A stretch of DNA of 64,000 bases from an uncultured Helicobacteraceae bacterium (GTDB lineage Bacteria > Campylobacterota > Campylobacteria > Campylobacterales > Helicobacteraceae): positions 1 through 64,000 of the forward strand of contig CAJTQL010000007.1 in assembly GCA_910578285.1 (NCBI GenBank), read 5' to 3'. A program made the translations under genes and the position numbers. Shown here one piece after another: positions 7,199-14,611 of this stretch (positions are counted from its first letter, which is position 1; each line of letters opens with the position of its first letter). The notes beneath the pieces were generated by a model that saw nothing but the letters and a program-made list of their open reading frames with translations, did not search any database and was not told the DNA's origin.

Positions 7199-8412
7199 TA
7201 GGCTTTTTGTGCTCGCATAAAAAGCAGCAGCGCAATGAAGCTGCAAACAAACATGAGCAGCGCCATTGGTAGCGCGCTGCGTTCGCCCATGATTCCAACA
7301 AGAGGCGACACAACACCAGCAAAGGTGAAATTGACCACGCCAAAAAATCCAGACGCCACGCCACCGCCGCTGCTGATTGCGCCCAAGCCTTCAGTAACGC
7401 TTGTGCTCGCCACAGCGCCAAATCCCGCCATGACGGCAAAAAGCGGCAGCTCAAGAGCTGCAAGCGAGCTTGGAGCAAACAATGTGGCAGCAAGAACGCC
7501 GAGTGCGCCCAAGACGCAAAGCAGCAAGCCAATGCGCAGAATTGCGCGCGTGGAGAAGCGGTTTGAGAGCTTTGCAATGCTGCTCGCAACTGCCATAACT
7601 CCGAGTGCATTGAGTGCAAAAATGTAGCTATATTGTGTTTTGTCGAGTGCGTAGACGTTTTGGAACACAAATGAGGACGCGCTGATATAGGCAAAAAGCA
7701 TGGCAAAAGCAAAGCTATTAATGAGCAAGAATCGCACGAAAGTTTTGTTCGCAAAAAGCGCGAAAAATTGTGCGACAAAATGCCCAAGCCCGCTTGGAAC
7801 ACGGGATTCTTTGGGTAATGTTTCGTGCAATAAAAACGAGAGCAAAAACAGCAAAATGCCTAAATCGGCGAGAAACACGAATAGCCAGCGCCAATGCGAA
7901 GCGAGAGCCTCAAGGAAGAACGCGCCAAACAGCGGGCTTACCACAGGTGCGAGCCCAAACACAAGCGTGAGTGTTGCCATGAAGCGCAAGAGTTCGGGAC
8001 CCTTGAACATATCAAAGCCCATTGCGCGCGAGACAACGATGCTGCCTGCGGCAAAGATTCCTTGCAAGAAGCGCCAGATGACAAGCATAAGAATGCTTTC
8101 GCTCCAAGCACACAGAATCGAAAAGGCGATGAAGCCAATCAGACTCACAAACAAGACGGGTTTACGCCCATAGACATCGCTATAATAGCCCATAAGAATT
8201 TGCCCCCACGCGATTCCAAACATCGATGCAGCGAGCGTAAGATTCACAAGCATTGTGCTTTTGAGCATAAAGCCAAATAGGAGCACATCTTCGTTAAATT
8301 GCTGTTCGATTGCCGGCAAGGCAGGTAGGTAAAGGTCTGTGCAAAAGGGCGCAAGCCCCGAAAGCAATCCCAAAATAATGACAAGCTTGAGTGAGAATGT
8401 TGACCTTGCCAT
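7198..8412 (-). CDS. Bcr/CflA-type MFS drug exporter
   Basis: This 404-residue, 12-helix major facilitator protein matches the Bcr/CflA subfamily of proton-driven drug exporters. Evidence is the acidic first-helix motif (CTDLYLPALP), the loop 2-3 motif (GYYSDVYGRKPVL) and the WRFLQG segment with helix 5 VVSRAM. Substrates cannot be told from sequence. It begins seven bases after the upstream reductase stop, with no strong ribosome site, and runs into comF by TAATG. Confidence 0.88.
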   Translation of the reverse strand: MARSTFSLKLVIILGLLSGLAPFCTDLYLPALPAIEQQFNEDVLLFGFMLKSTMLVNLTLAASMFGIAWGQILMGYYSDVYGRKPVLFVSLIGFIAFSILCAWSESILMLVIWRFLQGIFAAGSIVVSRAMGFDMFKGPELLRFMATLTLVFGLAPVVSPLFGAFFLEALASHWRWLFVFLADLGILLFLLSFLLHETLPKESRVPSGLGHFVAQFFALFANKTFVRFLLINSFAFAMLFAYISASSFVFQNVYALDKTQYSYIFALNALGVMAVASSIAKLSNRFSTRAILRIGLLLCVLGALGVLAATLFAPSSLAALELPLFAVMAGFGAVASTSVTEGLGAISSGGGVASGFFGVVNFTFAGVVSPLVGIMGERSALPMALLMFVCSFIALLLFMRAQKA

Positions 8413-8419
8413 TTTTTGA

Positions 8420-9367
8420 TTACTCTAGTGTTTTGCGCACAGCTTGAACAATCTCAAAACCATGATTGAGTGAGAATCCAATCGAGCCACCATTTTTATA
8501 GAGCAAATCGCCCGCGATATAAAGCCCAGCGATGTTGCTTTGGTGGTTTGCATCTGTGATGGGGACTTTGTGTTCATCGAGCGTGATTCCGCATTTATGC
8601 AAGAAATCGACAGGCGCGATTCCGCCAATGGCATAGACGACACGATCAAATGTCGCCGTGCTACCGTCTGTAAAATGCGCTTTTGGCAGCCCGCCATCAT
8701 CACTTAGCTCGGTAATGTCGATTCCGGCTTTGAGCGTGATTTTGCCTGCGCTCACGCATTTGTCAAGCTCGTGTTGATTGGTTTCATTGATGCGCGTAAA
8801 GACGGCTTTGCGGTAGTTAAGCGTAACCTTGTTGTCTTCGCAGAGCGCAATGGCATATTCCACAGCAGAATTGCCCCCACCAACAATCAGCAGATTTTCA
8901 TTTTTTGTGCAGCTTTGTGCGTTGAAATGCGTGCGTGCGCGCACAGACATGGGCAACGGATAGCTTGGCTTGTTGGGTTTGCCCATTTTGCCAATCGCGA
9001 TGACACATGCGCGCGCCTTTGTTTCGCCCTTGCCCGAGCTCACAACGAACACATCGCCCATCTTGGCAACTTTTTCAACCTCTGTGTTTGTATGAAATTC
9101 GATTCCTTCAAGCACTTTGTCAAAAAGCTCGAGCGTAGTTTCTTTTGTGCCATCAACAAGCGGAATGTTGCCTTTCAAATCAACCTTTTGCCCCTTATAG
9201 TCCTTATCCACACGTTTGCCGTCTTTGTAATATTCTCGCAAAGTTGCGCTGTGTTTGTCGGTTTTTTCAAATAACACAACAGAAAGTCCCGCCTTTGCTG
9301 CTTCAACAGCTGTGCCGATTCCTCCTGGTCCTGCACCAACGACTGCAATATCATACACTTTTTCCAT
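8420..9367 (-). CDS. Thioredoxin-reductase-like flavoprotein without redox CxxC
   Basis: The 315-residue protein has an FAD-binding GAGPGGIGTAVEAAKAG motif at the N-terminus, a second dinucleotide motif (IVGGGNSAVEYA) for NAD(P)H, and a C-terminal GLYIAGDLL motif, as in thioredoxin-reductase-fold enzymes. The catalytic CxxC of true thioredoxin reductase is missing. It therefore fits the YpdA/ferredoxin-NADP reductase-like group, to which I think H. pylori HP1164 belongs. The electron acceptor is unknown. AAGGAG lies before the ATG. Confidence 0.85.
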   Translation of the reverse strand: MEKVYDIAVVGAGPGGIGTAVEAAKAGLSVVLFEKTDKHSATLREYYKDGKRVDKDYKGQKVDLKGNIPLVDGTKETTLELFDKVLEGIEFHTNTEVEKVAKMGDVFVVSSGKGETKARACVIAIGKMGKPNKPSYPLPMSVRARTHFNAQSCTKNENLLIVGGGNSAVEYAIALCEDNKVTLNYRKAVFTRINETNQHELDKCVSAGKITLKAGIDITELSDDGGLPKAHFTDGSTATFDRVVYAIGGIAPVDFLHKCGITLDEHKVPITDANHQSNIAGLYIAGDLLYKNGGSIGFSLNHGFEIVQAVRKTLE

Positions 9368-9625
9368 GTTTTTCTCCTATGATTTAGATTGCAAAAGTCT
9401 TTTAGGGCTTTTGCTGTCGCTCACTGAATGGGGCGAGCTCCCTAAAGCGATGTGCCATCGCCCGCTAATGCTGTCTTTGGCACTGCTCTATTGATTGCTT
9501 CGGCTAAAACCTTGCAATGACAAAATCGGAGGCGTGATTTCAATCACACTCATGATGAACCAAAGTCGCACCCCCGAAGATTCTATGCGTCATGTTGAGC
9601 GTGAGCATTGCGCTTCTTTAAACCT
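9368..9625. repeat. Repeat-derived intergenic stretch
   Basis: No gene is seen. TTGCAATGAC at 9512-9521 matches the right end of the GTCATTGCG repeat, preceded by 'gattgcttcgg'. GTCATGTTGAGC at 9589-9600 begins a second repeat type also present near 11153. The first 120 bases also look repeat-derived but have no clear left end. Confidence 0.5.
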
Positions 9626-9820
9626 CTACCCCTCCTTTTTCTTGTTGGTTTGATTCATCGCTTGTTGCAAATCGCTTGGGCTATCAAAGAGGATTCCCTG
9701 CCGCATTTTGTGTTCATCGTCAAATTGTCCGCTTCTAAGCCCCCACAAAAAGCAGATGAGCCCAATGAGCCCAATCAGAATCGAGACGCCAATCATCACC
9801 GCAACAATGCCTGTGTTCAT
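9626..9820 (-). CDS. ccoS: cbb3 oxidase maturation protein CcoS
   Basis: The 64-residue protein has one N-terminal transmembrane helix followed by the CcoS signature WGLRSGQFDD and a short charged tail (GILFDSPSDLQQA). CcoS is needed to insert heme/copper cofactors into cbb3-type cytochrome oxidase. The ATG at 9820 overlaps the upstream TGA (TGATG). The oxidase genes themselves are not in the window. The link with the glycosyltransferase gene upstream seems to be positional only. Confidence 0.88.
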   Translation of the reverse strand: MNTGIVAVMIGVSILIGLIGLICFLWGLRSGQFDDEHKMRQGILFDSPSDLQQAMNQTNKKKEG

Positions 9821-11076
9821 CAAAATGTCCCGTCAATTTTCATACGCAAATTGCCTTGGCGAATGAGATGGGGGCTGTTGCTTGCACGCAATGCAAAAAG
9901 TGGCGCAAATGTGTCTAGGATTTTCTTTGTGCTGTTTGCGAGGCTAAAGGTCTCGCGCGCTTTTTTAGTTTCTTCGCTAAAGTCGCGCGCGAGGACTTTT
10001 TGCAATGCGTCAAACCATGGGGCAATCTCTTCATCTGTTGGGATTCTGCAATGGTCTTTGTGGCACTCTTGCGGCGCTTGCACGGCGATACCCACACCAC
10101 CCATTGCTTCTTGCAGCCCTCCGCTTGTGCTGACAACGCATGGAATCCCATTCAGCGCTGCCTCTGTCGCCACGCGTCCCCAGCTCTCATACCAAAGGCT
10201 TGGAGCGAGTAGCACGCGTGTGATTGCATAGATTTTGGTCATATCACCTGTGTGGCTTGCGAGCGTAACAAACGGGAACATTTCGGGCTTATAGGGACAC
10301 TCTTTGCTGTCGGGCAAATGCAATTTGAGCAGGCTTTGCTCGAATGTCGCGCGACTTTGGACAACGAGGAAAGAGAGATTGTATTTTTGCAAAAGCCCAC
10401 TTTCATGCGCTTTGTGCGCAAGTTTAGCGAAAATACTAATGCCCTTGGTTGGGTCGGGATTGACGAGTGTGATGTATTTTGGGTCACGTTTTTGGGCGAT
10501 ATATTTTTCAGGGCGGATAAAAATTCCGCATGGGACGACATTCATGCGGTCACGTTGCGCATAAAGAAGCGCGGTTGCTTTGCTTTCTGTGATGAGCAAG
10601 CTGCAATCATTGAAGTCATAATGGGGGTGGTTGCCATTGCAGATTGGGTAGACAAAGGGAATGCCGCGCCTTTTAGCTTCTGCTTGCACACTCACGCCGC
10701 ATGTGCCCATGCCATAGCCGATGATAATATCGGGGCGAAAGCTATTGAGTAGCGCGCAATAGTATATGTAGAATCGCCATGCTTCATCATGTGTGAAAGC
10801 AGACATCGAGCGATTGGCACAAACAGTGTAGTGGTAGGTGATGTTGTGCTCTTTGTCGTTGAGAATCACAGGTTGTACGCCACGAGCCTTGAGCTCTTCT
10901 TCGAGTTTTGGGAAATAGGTTGTGCCACGTGGGCTATCGAAGCAAAAGCTTCCTAAGACTATGACTTTGATTCCTTCTTTAGCGAGGCATTCGAGCATTG
11001 TGCGGCATTGAATCGCCGCGCCGCTGCTTGTGTCATGTAGGCTATAAGGGCTCACCCATAGAATTTTTTTTTCCAC
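9820..11076 (-). CDS. GT4-family glycosyltransferase
   Basis: This 418-residue GT-B fold enzyme starts with GTG at 11076 behind AAAGGA. The N-terminal Rossmann part begins KILWVSPYSLHDTSSGAA. The C-terminal donor domain has SLWYESWGRVATEAALNGIPCVVS, the EX7E-type region of GT4 enzymes. It has no signal or membrane helix, so it acts in the cytoplasm or on the inner leaflet. The sugar and acceptor (lipopolysaccharide, capsule or glycoprotein) are not evident. Confidence 0.85.
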   Translation of the reverse strand: MEKKILWVSPYSLHDTSSGAAIQCRTMLECLAKEGIKVIVLGSFCFDSPRGTTYFPKLEEELKARGVQPVILNDKEHNITYHYTVCANRSMSAFTHDEAWRFYIYYCALLNSFRPDIIIGYGMGTCGVSVQAEAKRRGIPFVYPICNGNHPHYDFNDCSLLITESKATALLYAQRDRMNVVPCGIFIRPEKYIAQKRDPKYITLVNPDPTKGISIFAKLAHKAHESGLLQKYNLSFLVVQSRATFEQSLLKLHLPDSKECPYKPEMFPFVTLASHTGDMTKIYAITRVLLAPSLWYESWGRVATEAALNGIPCVVSTSGGLQEAMGGVGIAVQAPQECHKDHCRIPTDEEIAPWFDALQKVLARDFSEETKKARETFSLANSTKKILDTFAPLFALRASNSPHLIRQGNLRMKIDGTF

Positions 11077-11237
11077 GAAATATTCCTTTATAGAAGTAAG
11101 AGTATAAGCATAGCATGGCTTTGCCTAGTGCTTGCTGAAAGAAAGCGGGGGTGTCATGTTGAGGCGAAACCAAAACATCTTGCCATATATGTTTGATTGC
11201 TTCAGGCAAGCCCTCGCAATGAATCAAAATTTCCATG
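11077..11237. repeat. Gene-free stretch with GTCATGTTGAGGCG repeat
   Basis: GTCATGTTGAGGCGAA at about 11153 begins a repeat of the second type and ends near CCTCGCAATGAATC at 11222. A minus-strand frame over it (about 80 codons) has no ribosome site and reads through the repeat, so I do not call a gene. Confidence 0.45.
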
Positions 11238-11511
11238 AAATCGCAAATTTGATAACAAATAACCATAGTTTTATTAAATTTAAACTTCATTTAAGCATAA
11301 AAATGTATAATTCTGTTGTTTTTAAAAACTCATCATAAGGAGTCGTTATGACTAAATTCGTTTCTAGTCTTATCGTTTGCGGTGCTCTCACAACCGCTTC
11401 TCTCTCTGCCACAGAGCTCAACTATGAGCAAGATGTTGCACCGAGTGTGCCGAGTGTGATGTTTGGGCATGCACCCCAAAAGCTTGATTTGATTTCAATC
11501 GCAAGCAATGG
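11238..11511 (+). repeat. Direct repeat copy A (promoter plus leader of precursor A)
   Basis: This 274-nt segment matches 12726-12999 with two differences found by eye: T11323 against C, and C11417 against A. It covers the AT-rich upstream region, the TATAAT, the ribosome binding site and the first 54 or so codons of the precursor gene. Identity falls away just before the GG motif region and is lost after it. Confidence 0.9.
11306..11311 (+). promoter_or_regulatory. -10 element of precursor gene A
   Basis: TATAAT in the sequence AAAATGTATAATTCTG, 37 nt before the start codon. No canonical -35 is seen, but the region upstream has phased A/T runs. AAGGAG at 11337-11342 is a strong ribosome site. 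The same element is present in copy B. Confidence 0.6.
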
Positions 11512-11677
11512 TGCGGTTACAGAGCAAAGCAAGGGCGTCTATGTTTTGAGTGCGCTCGAAATGCATGAAGTGCAAGGTGGGCTAAAGGTGAAGTGGAAAA
11601 AAATCCGCGGACCCATTCGTAAAGTTGTTAATAACTATGGTCCAGTAGTGTTGGGAGCAGCGCTAGCAGCACTCTAA
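11348..11677 (+). CDS. Bacteriocin-like peptide precursor A with double-glycine motif
   Basis: The 109-residue product has three parts. Residues 1-21 are a Sec signal peptide (MTKFVSSLIVCGALTTASLSA). Residues 22-78 form a leader shared with the copy at 12836, ending LSALEMHEVQGG, a match to the LSxxE...GG double-glycine leader motif of class II bacteriocins. Residues 79-109 are a 31-residue cationic peptide (LKVKWKKIRGPIRKVVNNYG then a hydrophobic PVVLGAALAAL tail), net charge about +7. The peptide would be amphipathic and membrane-active. No C39-type exporter is in the window. A Sec signal and a GG motif in one protein are unusual. Function is inferred; no known family assigned. Confidence 0.7.
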   Translation: MTKFVSSLIVCGALTTASLSATELNYEQDVAPSVPSVMFGHAPQKLDLISIASNGAVTEQSKGVYVLSALEMHEVQGGLKVKWKKIRGPIRKVVNNYGPVVLGAALAAL

Positions 11678-11682
11678 TTTAT

Positions 11683-11709
11683 TGCCCCTTAGAGTCTTTC
11701 TAGGGGGCA
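11683..11709 (+). terminator. Stable hairpin between precursor A and the next gene
   Basis: TGCCCCTTAGA (11683-11693) pairs with TCTAGGGGGCA (11699-11709) over 11 positions with one G-T wobble and a 5-nt loop. No T-run follows, so it is more likely an RNA-stability or attenuating hairpin than a full terminator. It would separate precursor A from the downstream envelope gene. Confidence 0.5.
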
Positions 11710-11727
11710 TTCATGTAAAGGAGTAAC

Positions 11728-12510
11728 ATGAAATTCTTCAAATTTACAATAATCATGCCACTTTTGGGTTGTCTCTTTGCCGCAGACCTTCCATGGCTTG
11801 TTGCCTATCCAACGGTTGGAATCGGCGTTCAAGAAAGCGTACACTATGCGGGCAGCGACAAACAGAGGAGCACGCAAAGCAATCTTGAAGTGGGCGCAGA
11901 TTTTCTCATCAAGCGCGATTTCAAGCTTCATATATCGTTTATAGGCTCGCGCGATGGCACACATGTTTATCCAAACAGCTACCCCGCAACGCCAGAGACA
12001 TTGGAGTTTGCGCGCGAAGGGCAAACGCGCGATTATGGGAGCGAAAGCAAATTGAGCATAGGCTACAATCTCTTGGGCTTGACAGGCGCAAATGACCATT
12101 TGCTTTTTCTAAATCTTGGCTATATTTATCGAAGTTTGGAAAAGAATTGGGAATATAGGCGCATTAAATGGGATTATGACCTGATTTCTATCGAGTTCGA
12201 GGGGCAGAAAGATTTGCAAGGGCTGTTTGGCACATCTGCTTCGCTGCTCTATGGCGCGCGCTACAAGATTCCAAACAGCGGCGAGCAGGGATATAGCGGG
12301 CTTGGATACAAGGTCAAGGGTTGGGAATCGGAATTGTATATCGGTGGCACAAAAACCATTAATAATGCTATGGATTTCTTTGCAAAAATCACGCTTGGAA
12401 AGTCAAGATTTGATGAAACTTTGCAATACACCCCCACCCTCAAAACCAAGAGCCATTATAGCATTGTCCAAATCGGCTTGCGCGGTAATCCGCTGTATTA
12501 TTTGAAATAG
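11728..12510 (+). CDS. Predicted outer-membrane beta-barrel protein
   Basis: The 260-residue protein starts behind AAAGGAG, 50 nt after precursor A. It has a signal peptide (MKFFKFTIIMPLLGCLFAA) and no further helix. The mature part alternates polar and aromatic residues in short strands (KLSIGYNLLGL, LLFLNLGYIYRSL, YKVKGWESELYIGG, YSIVQIGLRG) separated by loops, as in small outer-membrane barrels. The C-terminus (YYLK) lacks the usual terminal Phe. Because it directly follows the precursor, a role in release of, or self-protection from, the peptide is possible. This is inference; an unrelated porin-like protein is equally allowed. Confidence 0.65.
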   Translation: MKFFKFTIIMPLLGCLFAADLPWLVAYPTVGIGVQESVHYAGSDKQRSTQSNLEVGADFLIKRDFKLHISFIGSRDGTHVYPNSYPATPETLEFAREGQTRDYGSESKLSIGYNLLGLTGANDHLLFLNLGYIYRSLEKNWEYRRIKWDYDLISIEFEGQKDLQGLFGTSASLLYGARYKIPNSGEQGYSGLGYKVKGWESELYIGGTKTINNAMDFFAKITLGKSRFDETLQYTPTLKTKSHYSIVQIGLRGNPLYYLK

Positions 12511-12725
12511 CGTTATGATGTGTGAGCAAATCTAGCCTCTGTTGTGTCATTGCGCGTGTGAGCGAAGTAATCTAACGTGTCGGGATTCCATGTCCGTTGA
12601 TTGCCACGCTCGCGCTGCTCGCTCGCAATGACAATTGCTAGAATCTTGTGAGATTCCAAGCAAGAGATATTCCACCTAGCAAAACGAGCGTATAAAATAT
12701 AAAATTTCATATCAAAAGTGCCGAA
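12511..12725. other. Gene-free stretch before leader copy B
   Basis: No gene is seen. It holds the full palindrome-ended repeat at 12546-12632 and then unique AT-rich sequence. The upstream part of leader repeat copy B begins at 12726. Confidence 0.5.
12546..12632. repeat. Intact palindrome-ended dispersed repeat
   Basis: The ends GTCATTGCG (12546-12554) and CGCAATGAC (12624-12632) are perfect inverted copies, enclosing about 70 nt with GTGAGCGAAGTAATCT and GATTGCCACGCTCGCG. Degraded relatives lie at 516-610, 9512-9521 and 33272-33282. It has no coding capacity and looks like a miniature REP-type element. Confidence 0.65.
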
Positions 12726-12999
12726 AAATCGCAAATTTGATAACAAATAACCATAGTTTTATTAAATTTAAACTTCATTTAAGCATAAAAATGTATAATT
12801 CTGTTGTTTTCAAAAACTCATCATAAGGAGTCGTTATGACTAAATTCGTTTCTAGTCTTATCGTTTGCGGTGCTCTCACAACCGCTTCTCTCTCTGCCAC
12901 AGAGATCAACTATGAGCAAGATGTTGCACCGAGTGTGCCGAGTGTGATGTTTGGGCATGCACCCCAAAAGCTTGATTTGATTTCAATCGCAAGCAATGG
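12726..12999 (+). repeat. Direct repeat copy B (promoter plus leader of precursor B)
   Basis: The second copy of the 274-nt module, offset 1488 nt from copy A. Near-complete identity, including non-coding sequence, indicates a recent duplication or gene conversion that stops inside the precursor gene. Confidence 0.9.
12794..12799 (+). promoter_or_regulatory. -10 element of precursor gene B
   Basis: TATAAT at the same place as in copy A. The two precursors are therefore expected to be transcribed under identical control. Confidence 0.6.
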
Positions 13000-13171
13000 C
13001 ACGCTTACAGAGCAAAGTGCGGGTGTCTATGTCTTGAGTGCGCTCGAAATGCAAGAGGTACAGGGCGGGAGCTTGAAGAAGTTCTGGAAAAGATACAAGA
13101 AGCCTTTGGAGATTGGTGCTGTAATAGGCTTAACTGCTGCTGGTCTCAATCCCATAAGAATTCCTTTCTAG
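12836..13171 (+). CDS. Bacteriocin-like peptide precursor B with double-glycine motif
   Basis: The 111-residue paralogue of precursor A has the same 78-residue signal plus leader with only a few changes, ending LSALEMQEVQGG. The C-terminal 33 residues are unrelated to copy A by alignment but share character: a basic aromatic start (SLKKFWKRYKKPLEIG) and a hydrophobic Gly-rich segment (AVIGLTAAGLNP), net charge about +6. GxxxG spacing in the second half fits a membrane-inserted helix. Two small lipoprotein genes follow at once. Conserved leader with exchanged cargo is the main reason to think of a secreted, processed peptide. Confidence 0.7.
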   Translation: MTKFVSSLIVCGALTTASLSATEINYEQDVAPSVPSVMFGHAPQKLDLISIASNGTLTEQSAGVYVLSALEMQEVQGGSLKKFWKRYKKPLEIGAVIGLTAAGLNPIRIPF

Positions 13172-13172
13172 T

Positions 13173-13424
13173 ATGATGGGGCAAGGTTTTACTGCCACTT
13201 TGTTTGTTGCATTGTTGTTGTGTGGAACAGGCTGCGTTCGGCTTCCAAATGCCACAGCTGGCGAGATTGGTTGCAAACCTGATGACATCATCATCGGCGA
13301 ATCGAGAACGGCAACCTTAACAGACTATTGGCAAGCAACATGTGGCAACAAACGGTATGAATGCAGTGGTTCTGGAAATGTTTTTGTCGGCTATCAAGCC
13401 AAATGTAAAGCGTCTGCACAATAA
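13173..13424 (+). CDS. Small Cys-rich lipoprotein 1, candidate immunity/partner
   Basis: The 83-residue product starts one base after the precursor B stop (ATG at 13173 or 13176) and has no clear ribosome site, so coupling is likely. The N-terminus is a lipoprotein-type signal (FVALLLCGTGC) with a non-ideal lipobox. The mature part has GCKPDD, then WQATCGNKRYECS and a last Cys, likely two disulfides. It is a paralogue of the lipoprotein at 13502: both share GCxP, WxAxC and RYxC. Being cotranscribed with the peptide gene, immunity is a testable idea. No function is known. Confidence 0.65.
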   Translation: MMGQGFTATLFVALLLCGTGCVRLPNATAGEIGCKPDDIIIGESRTATLTDYWQATCGNKRYECSGSGNVFVGYQAKCKASAQ

Positions 13425-13452
13425 GAATTCGTTTCATAATTGTGTTTTGTTT

Positions 13453-13488
13453 GCCCCTTTGCCGCTCGCGGCAGGGGCGATTTTCTTT
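13453..13488 (+). terminator. GC-rich hairpin with T-rich tail between the two lipoprotein genes
   Basis: GCCCC (13453-13457) and GCCG pair with CGGC and GGGGC (ending 13478) across a CTCG loop, with a small T bulge, followed by TTTTCTTT. It could end the precursor B transcript or reduce read-through into the second lipoprotein. Confidence 0.5.
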
Positions 13489-13501
13489 GAAAGGCAAATC
13501 C

Positions 13502-13753
13502 ATGCGTTTTTTGTTGTTAGCAGGTCTCTTGGTCTTTGCTGCGGGCTGCTATCAAGAAAGAATGACGGCTGCCAGAACAGGCTGTGCGCCCGAAGAGCTT
13601 GACTACCCCGAGGGGAAACATTGGATAATAACGCCGGCACATTGGGAGGCGCTTTGCAATGGCAGAAGATATGCTTGCAAAACTAAGCCCGAAAATTTTC
13701 TCCTATTTTGGGGTTGGCAAGATACAGAATGCACATTAGTTTCTGTGCCATAA
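13502..13753 (+). CDS. Small Cys-rich lipoprotein 2, paralogue of lipoprotein 1
   Basis: The 83-residue protein starts at the ATG at 13502. The signal ends LLVFAAGC, with the Cys as likely lipid attachment site. Conserved positions shared with the gene before it are TxxxxGCxP, WxAxC and RYxC, giving four mature Cys. The remaining residues differ strongly, as expected if the two copies protect against or bind different partners. It ends the island before the hairpin at 13798. Confidence 0.65.
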   Translation: MRFLLLAGLLVFAAGCYQERMTAARTGCAPEELDYPEGKHWIITPAHWEALCNGRRYACKTKPENFLLFWGWQDTECTLVSVP

Positions 13754-13797
13754 ACGCGACATGCAGTGCAATCCCTAGCCCCTAACTTCTCGCGTCT

Positions 13798-13838
13798 GAA
13801 TGTGCCTTTGCGGCGCATTCGGGCATTAGCCATTTTTT
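13798..13838 (+). terminator. Hairpin and T-run after the peptide island
   Basis: GAATGTGCC (13798-13806) pairs perfectly (one G-T) with GGCGCATTC (13812-13820) over a 5-nt loop. TTTTTT follows at 13833-13838 after a short GGC-atta-GCC. A plausible intrinsic terminator for the lipoprotein transcript, though the T-run is not directly next to the first stem. Confidence 0.45.
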
Positions 13839-13963
13839 AATCCCCATTCCATTTGTCCCTAAAACCTTGACGATTTAAAATGATGATAGCTAAGAATCTT
13901 TCGCCGTTTTTGCCCAAGTCATGGCATTCTAAGCCCACAAAGGCTAGAATCGAAAAAAGGAAA

Positions 13964-14611
13964 ATGATGGAACAGATTTTATTGCAAAACCTCGATGAGG
14001 TGCAAAATGTCGAAAACCGCGTGCGCATGCGCGCAGGGGGCGCGCAAAAGCAGGCAGTCGTTGTGTTTGGCAGTGCGCGCATTCGTGCGGATTCACAAAG
14101 CTATGCCGAGGCGCTTGGGGTGAGCACAGAGCTTGCGCAGCGCGGCTATTTTATCGTTACGGGCGGGGGATATGGCATTATGGAAGCGGCAAATCGAGGC
14201 GCAAAAGACGGCGGCGCACTCTCTGTGGGGCTCAATATCTCGCTGCCGCATGAAGAGATTCCTAACTCCTATCTTGATGTGAGCGTGCAATTTCATGATT
14301 TTTGGTTGCGCAAGATGTTCTTTGAACAGATTGCAAGCGCATTTGTGCTGTTTGCGGGCGGCTTTGGGACGCTCGATGAGCTGTTTGATGTACTCGTGTT
14401 GATTCAGACACAAAAGCGCACGCGCCGCCCGATTATACTCTATGGCAAAGAGTTTTGGATACCGCTTGTGCGCTTTTTTGAACAATCTTTGTTGGCGCAT
14501 TCATGCATCGAGCAAGGCGAGCTAGAGTTGGTTAAGATTGTCGAGAATCGCTCGGAGCTTTTGTCGATTCTGCTTGGAGAATTTCATGAATCTTTGGGTA
14601 ATGCTCGATGA
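13964..14611 (+). CDS. LOG family (TIGR00730-type) nucleoside phosphoribohydrolase-like protein
   Basis: The 215-residue protein has the LOG-family core: VVFGSARIRADSQSYAEA, the TGGGYGIMEAANRGA loop and the GGFGTLDELF motif (GGxGTxxE) that carries catalytic residues. Some homologues release cytokinin-type bases from nucleotides; the bacterial substrate is often unknown. I chose the ATG at 13964 (AAAAAGG just upstream) over the ATG at 13880, which has no ribosome site and lies inside a likely promoter (TTGACG at 13867). The 3' end overlaps the convergent glycosyltransferase gene by 80 nt. Confidence 0.82.
   Translation: MMEQILLQNLDEVQNVENRVRMRAGGAQKQAVVVFGSARIRADSQSYAEALGVSTELAQRGYFIVTGGGYGIMEAANRGAKDGGALSVGLNISLPHEEIPNSYLDVSVQFHDFWLRKMFFEQIASAFVLFAGGFGTLDELFDVLVLIQTQKRTRRPIILYGKEFWIPLVRFFEQSLLAHSCIEQGELELVKIVENRSELLSILLGEFHESLGNAR

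Noticed and set aside
11042..11290. Minus-strand frame of 82 codons over the gap before precursor A
   Set aside because: No ribosome site, covers the GTCATGTTGAG repeat and the upstream part of the leader module, and has no recognisable product.
11238..12999. The two direct repeats as ends of a composite transposon
   Set aside because: They contain promoter and leader only, with no transposase and no terminal inverted repeats; a duplication of the leader module explains them.
13880..13963. Upstream ATG at 13880 for the LOG-family gene
   Set aside because: No ribosome site and it lies within a likely promoter; the ATG at 13964 has AAAAAGG ahead and gives the family length.
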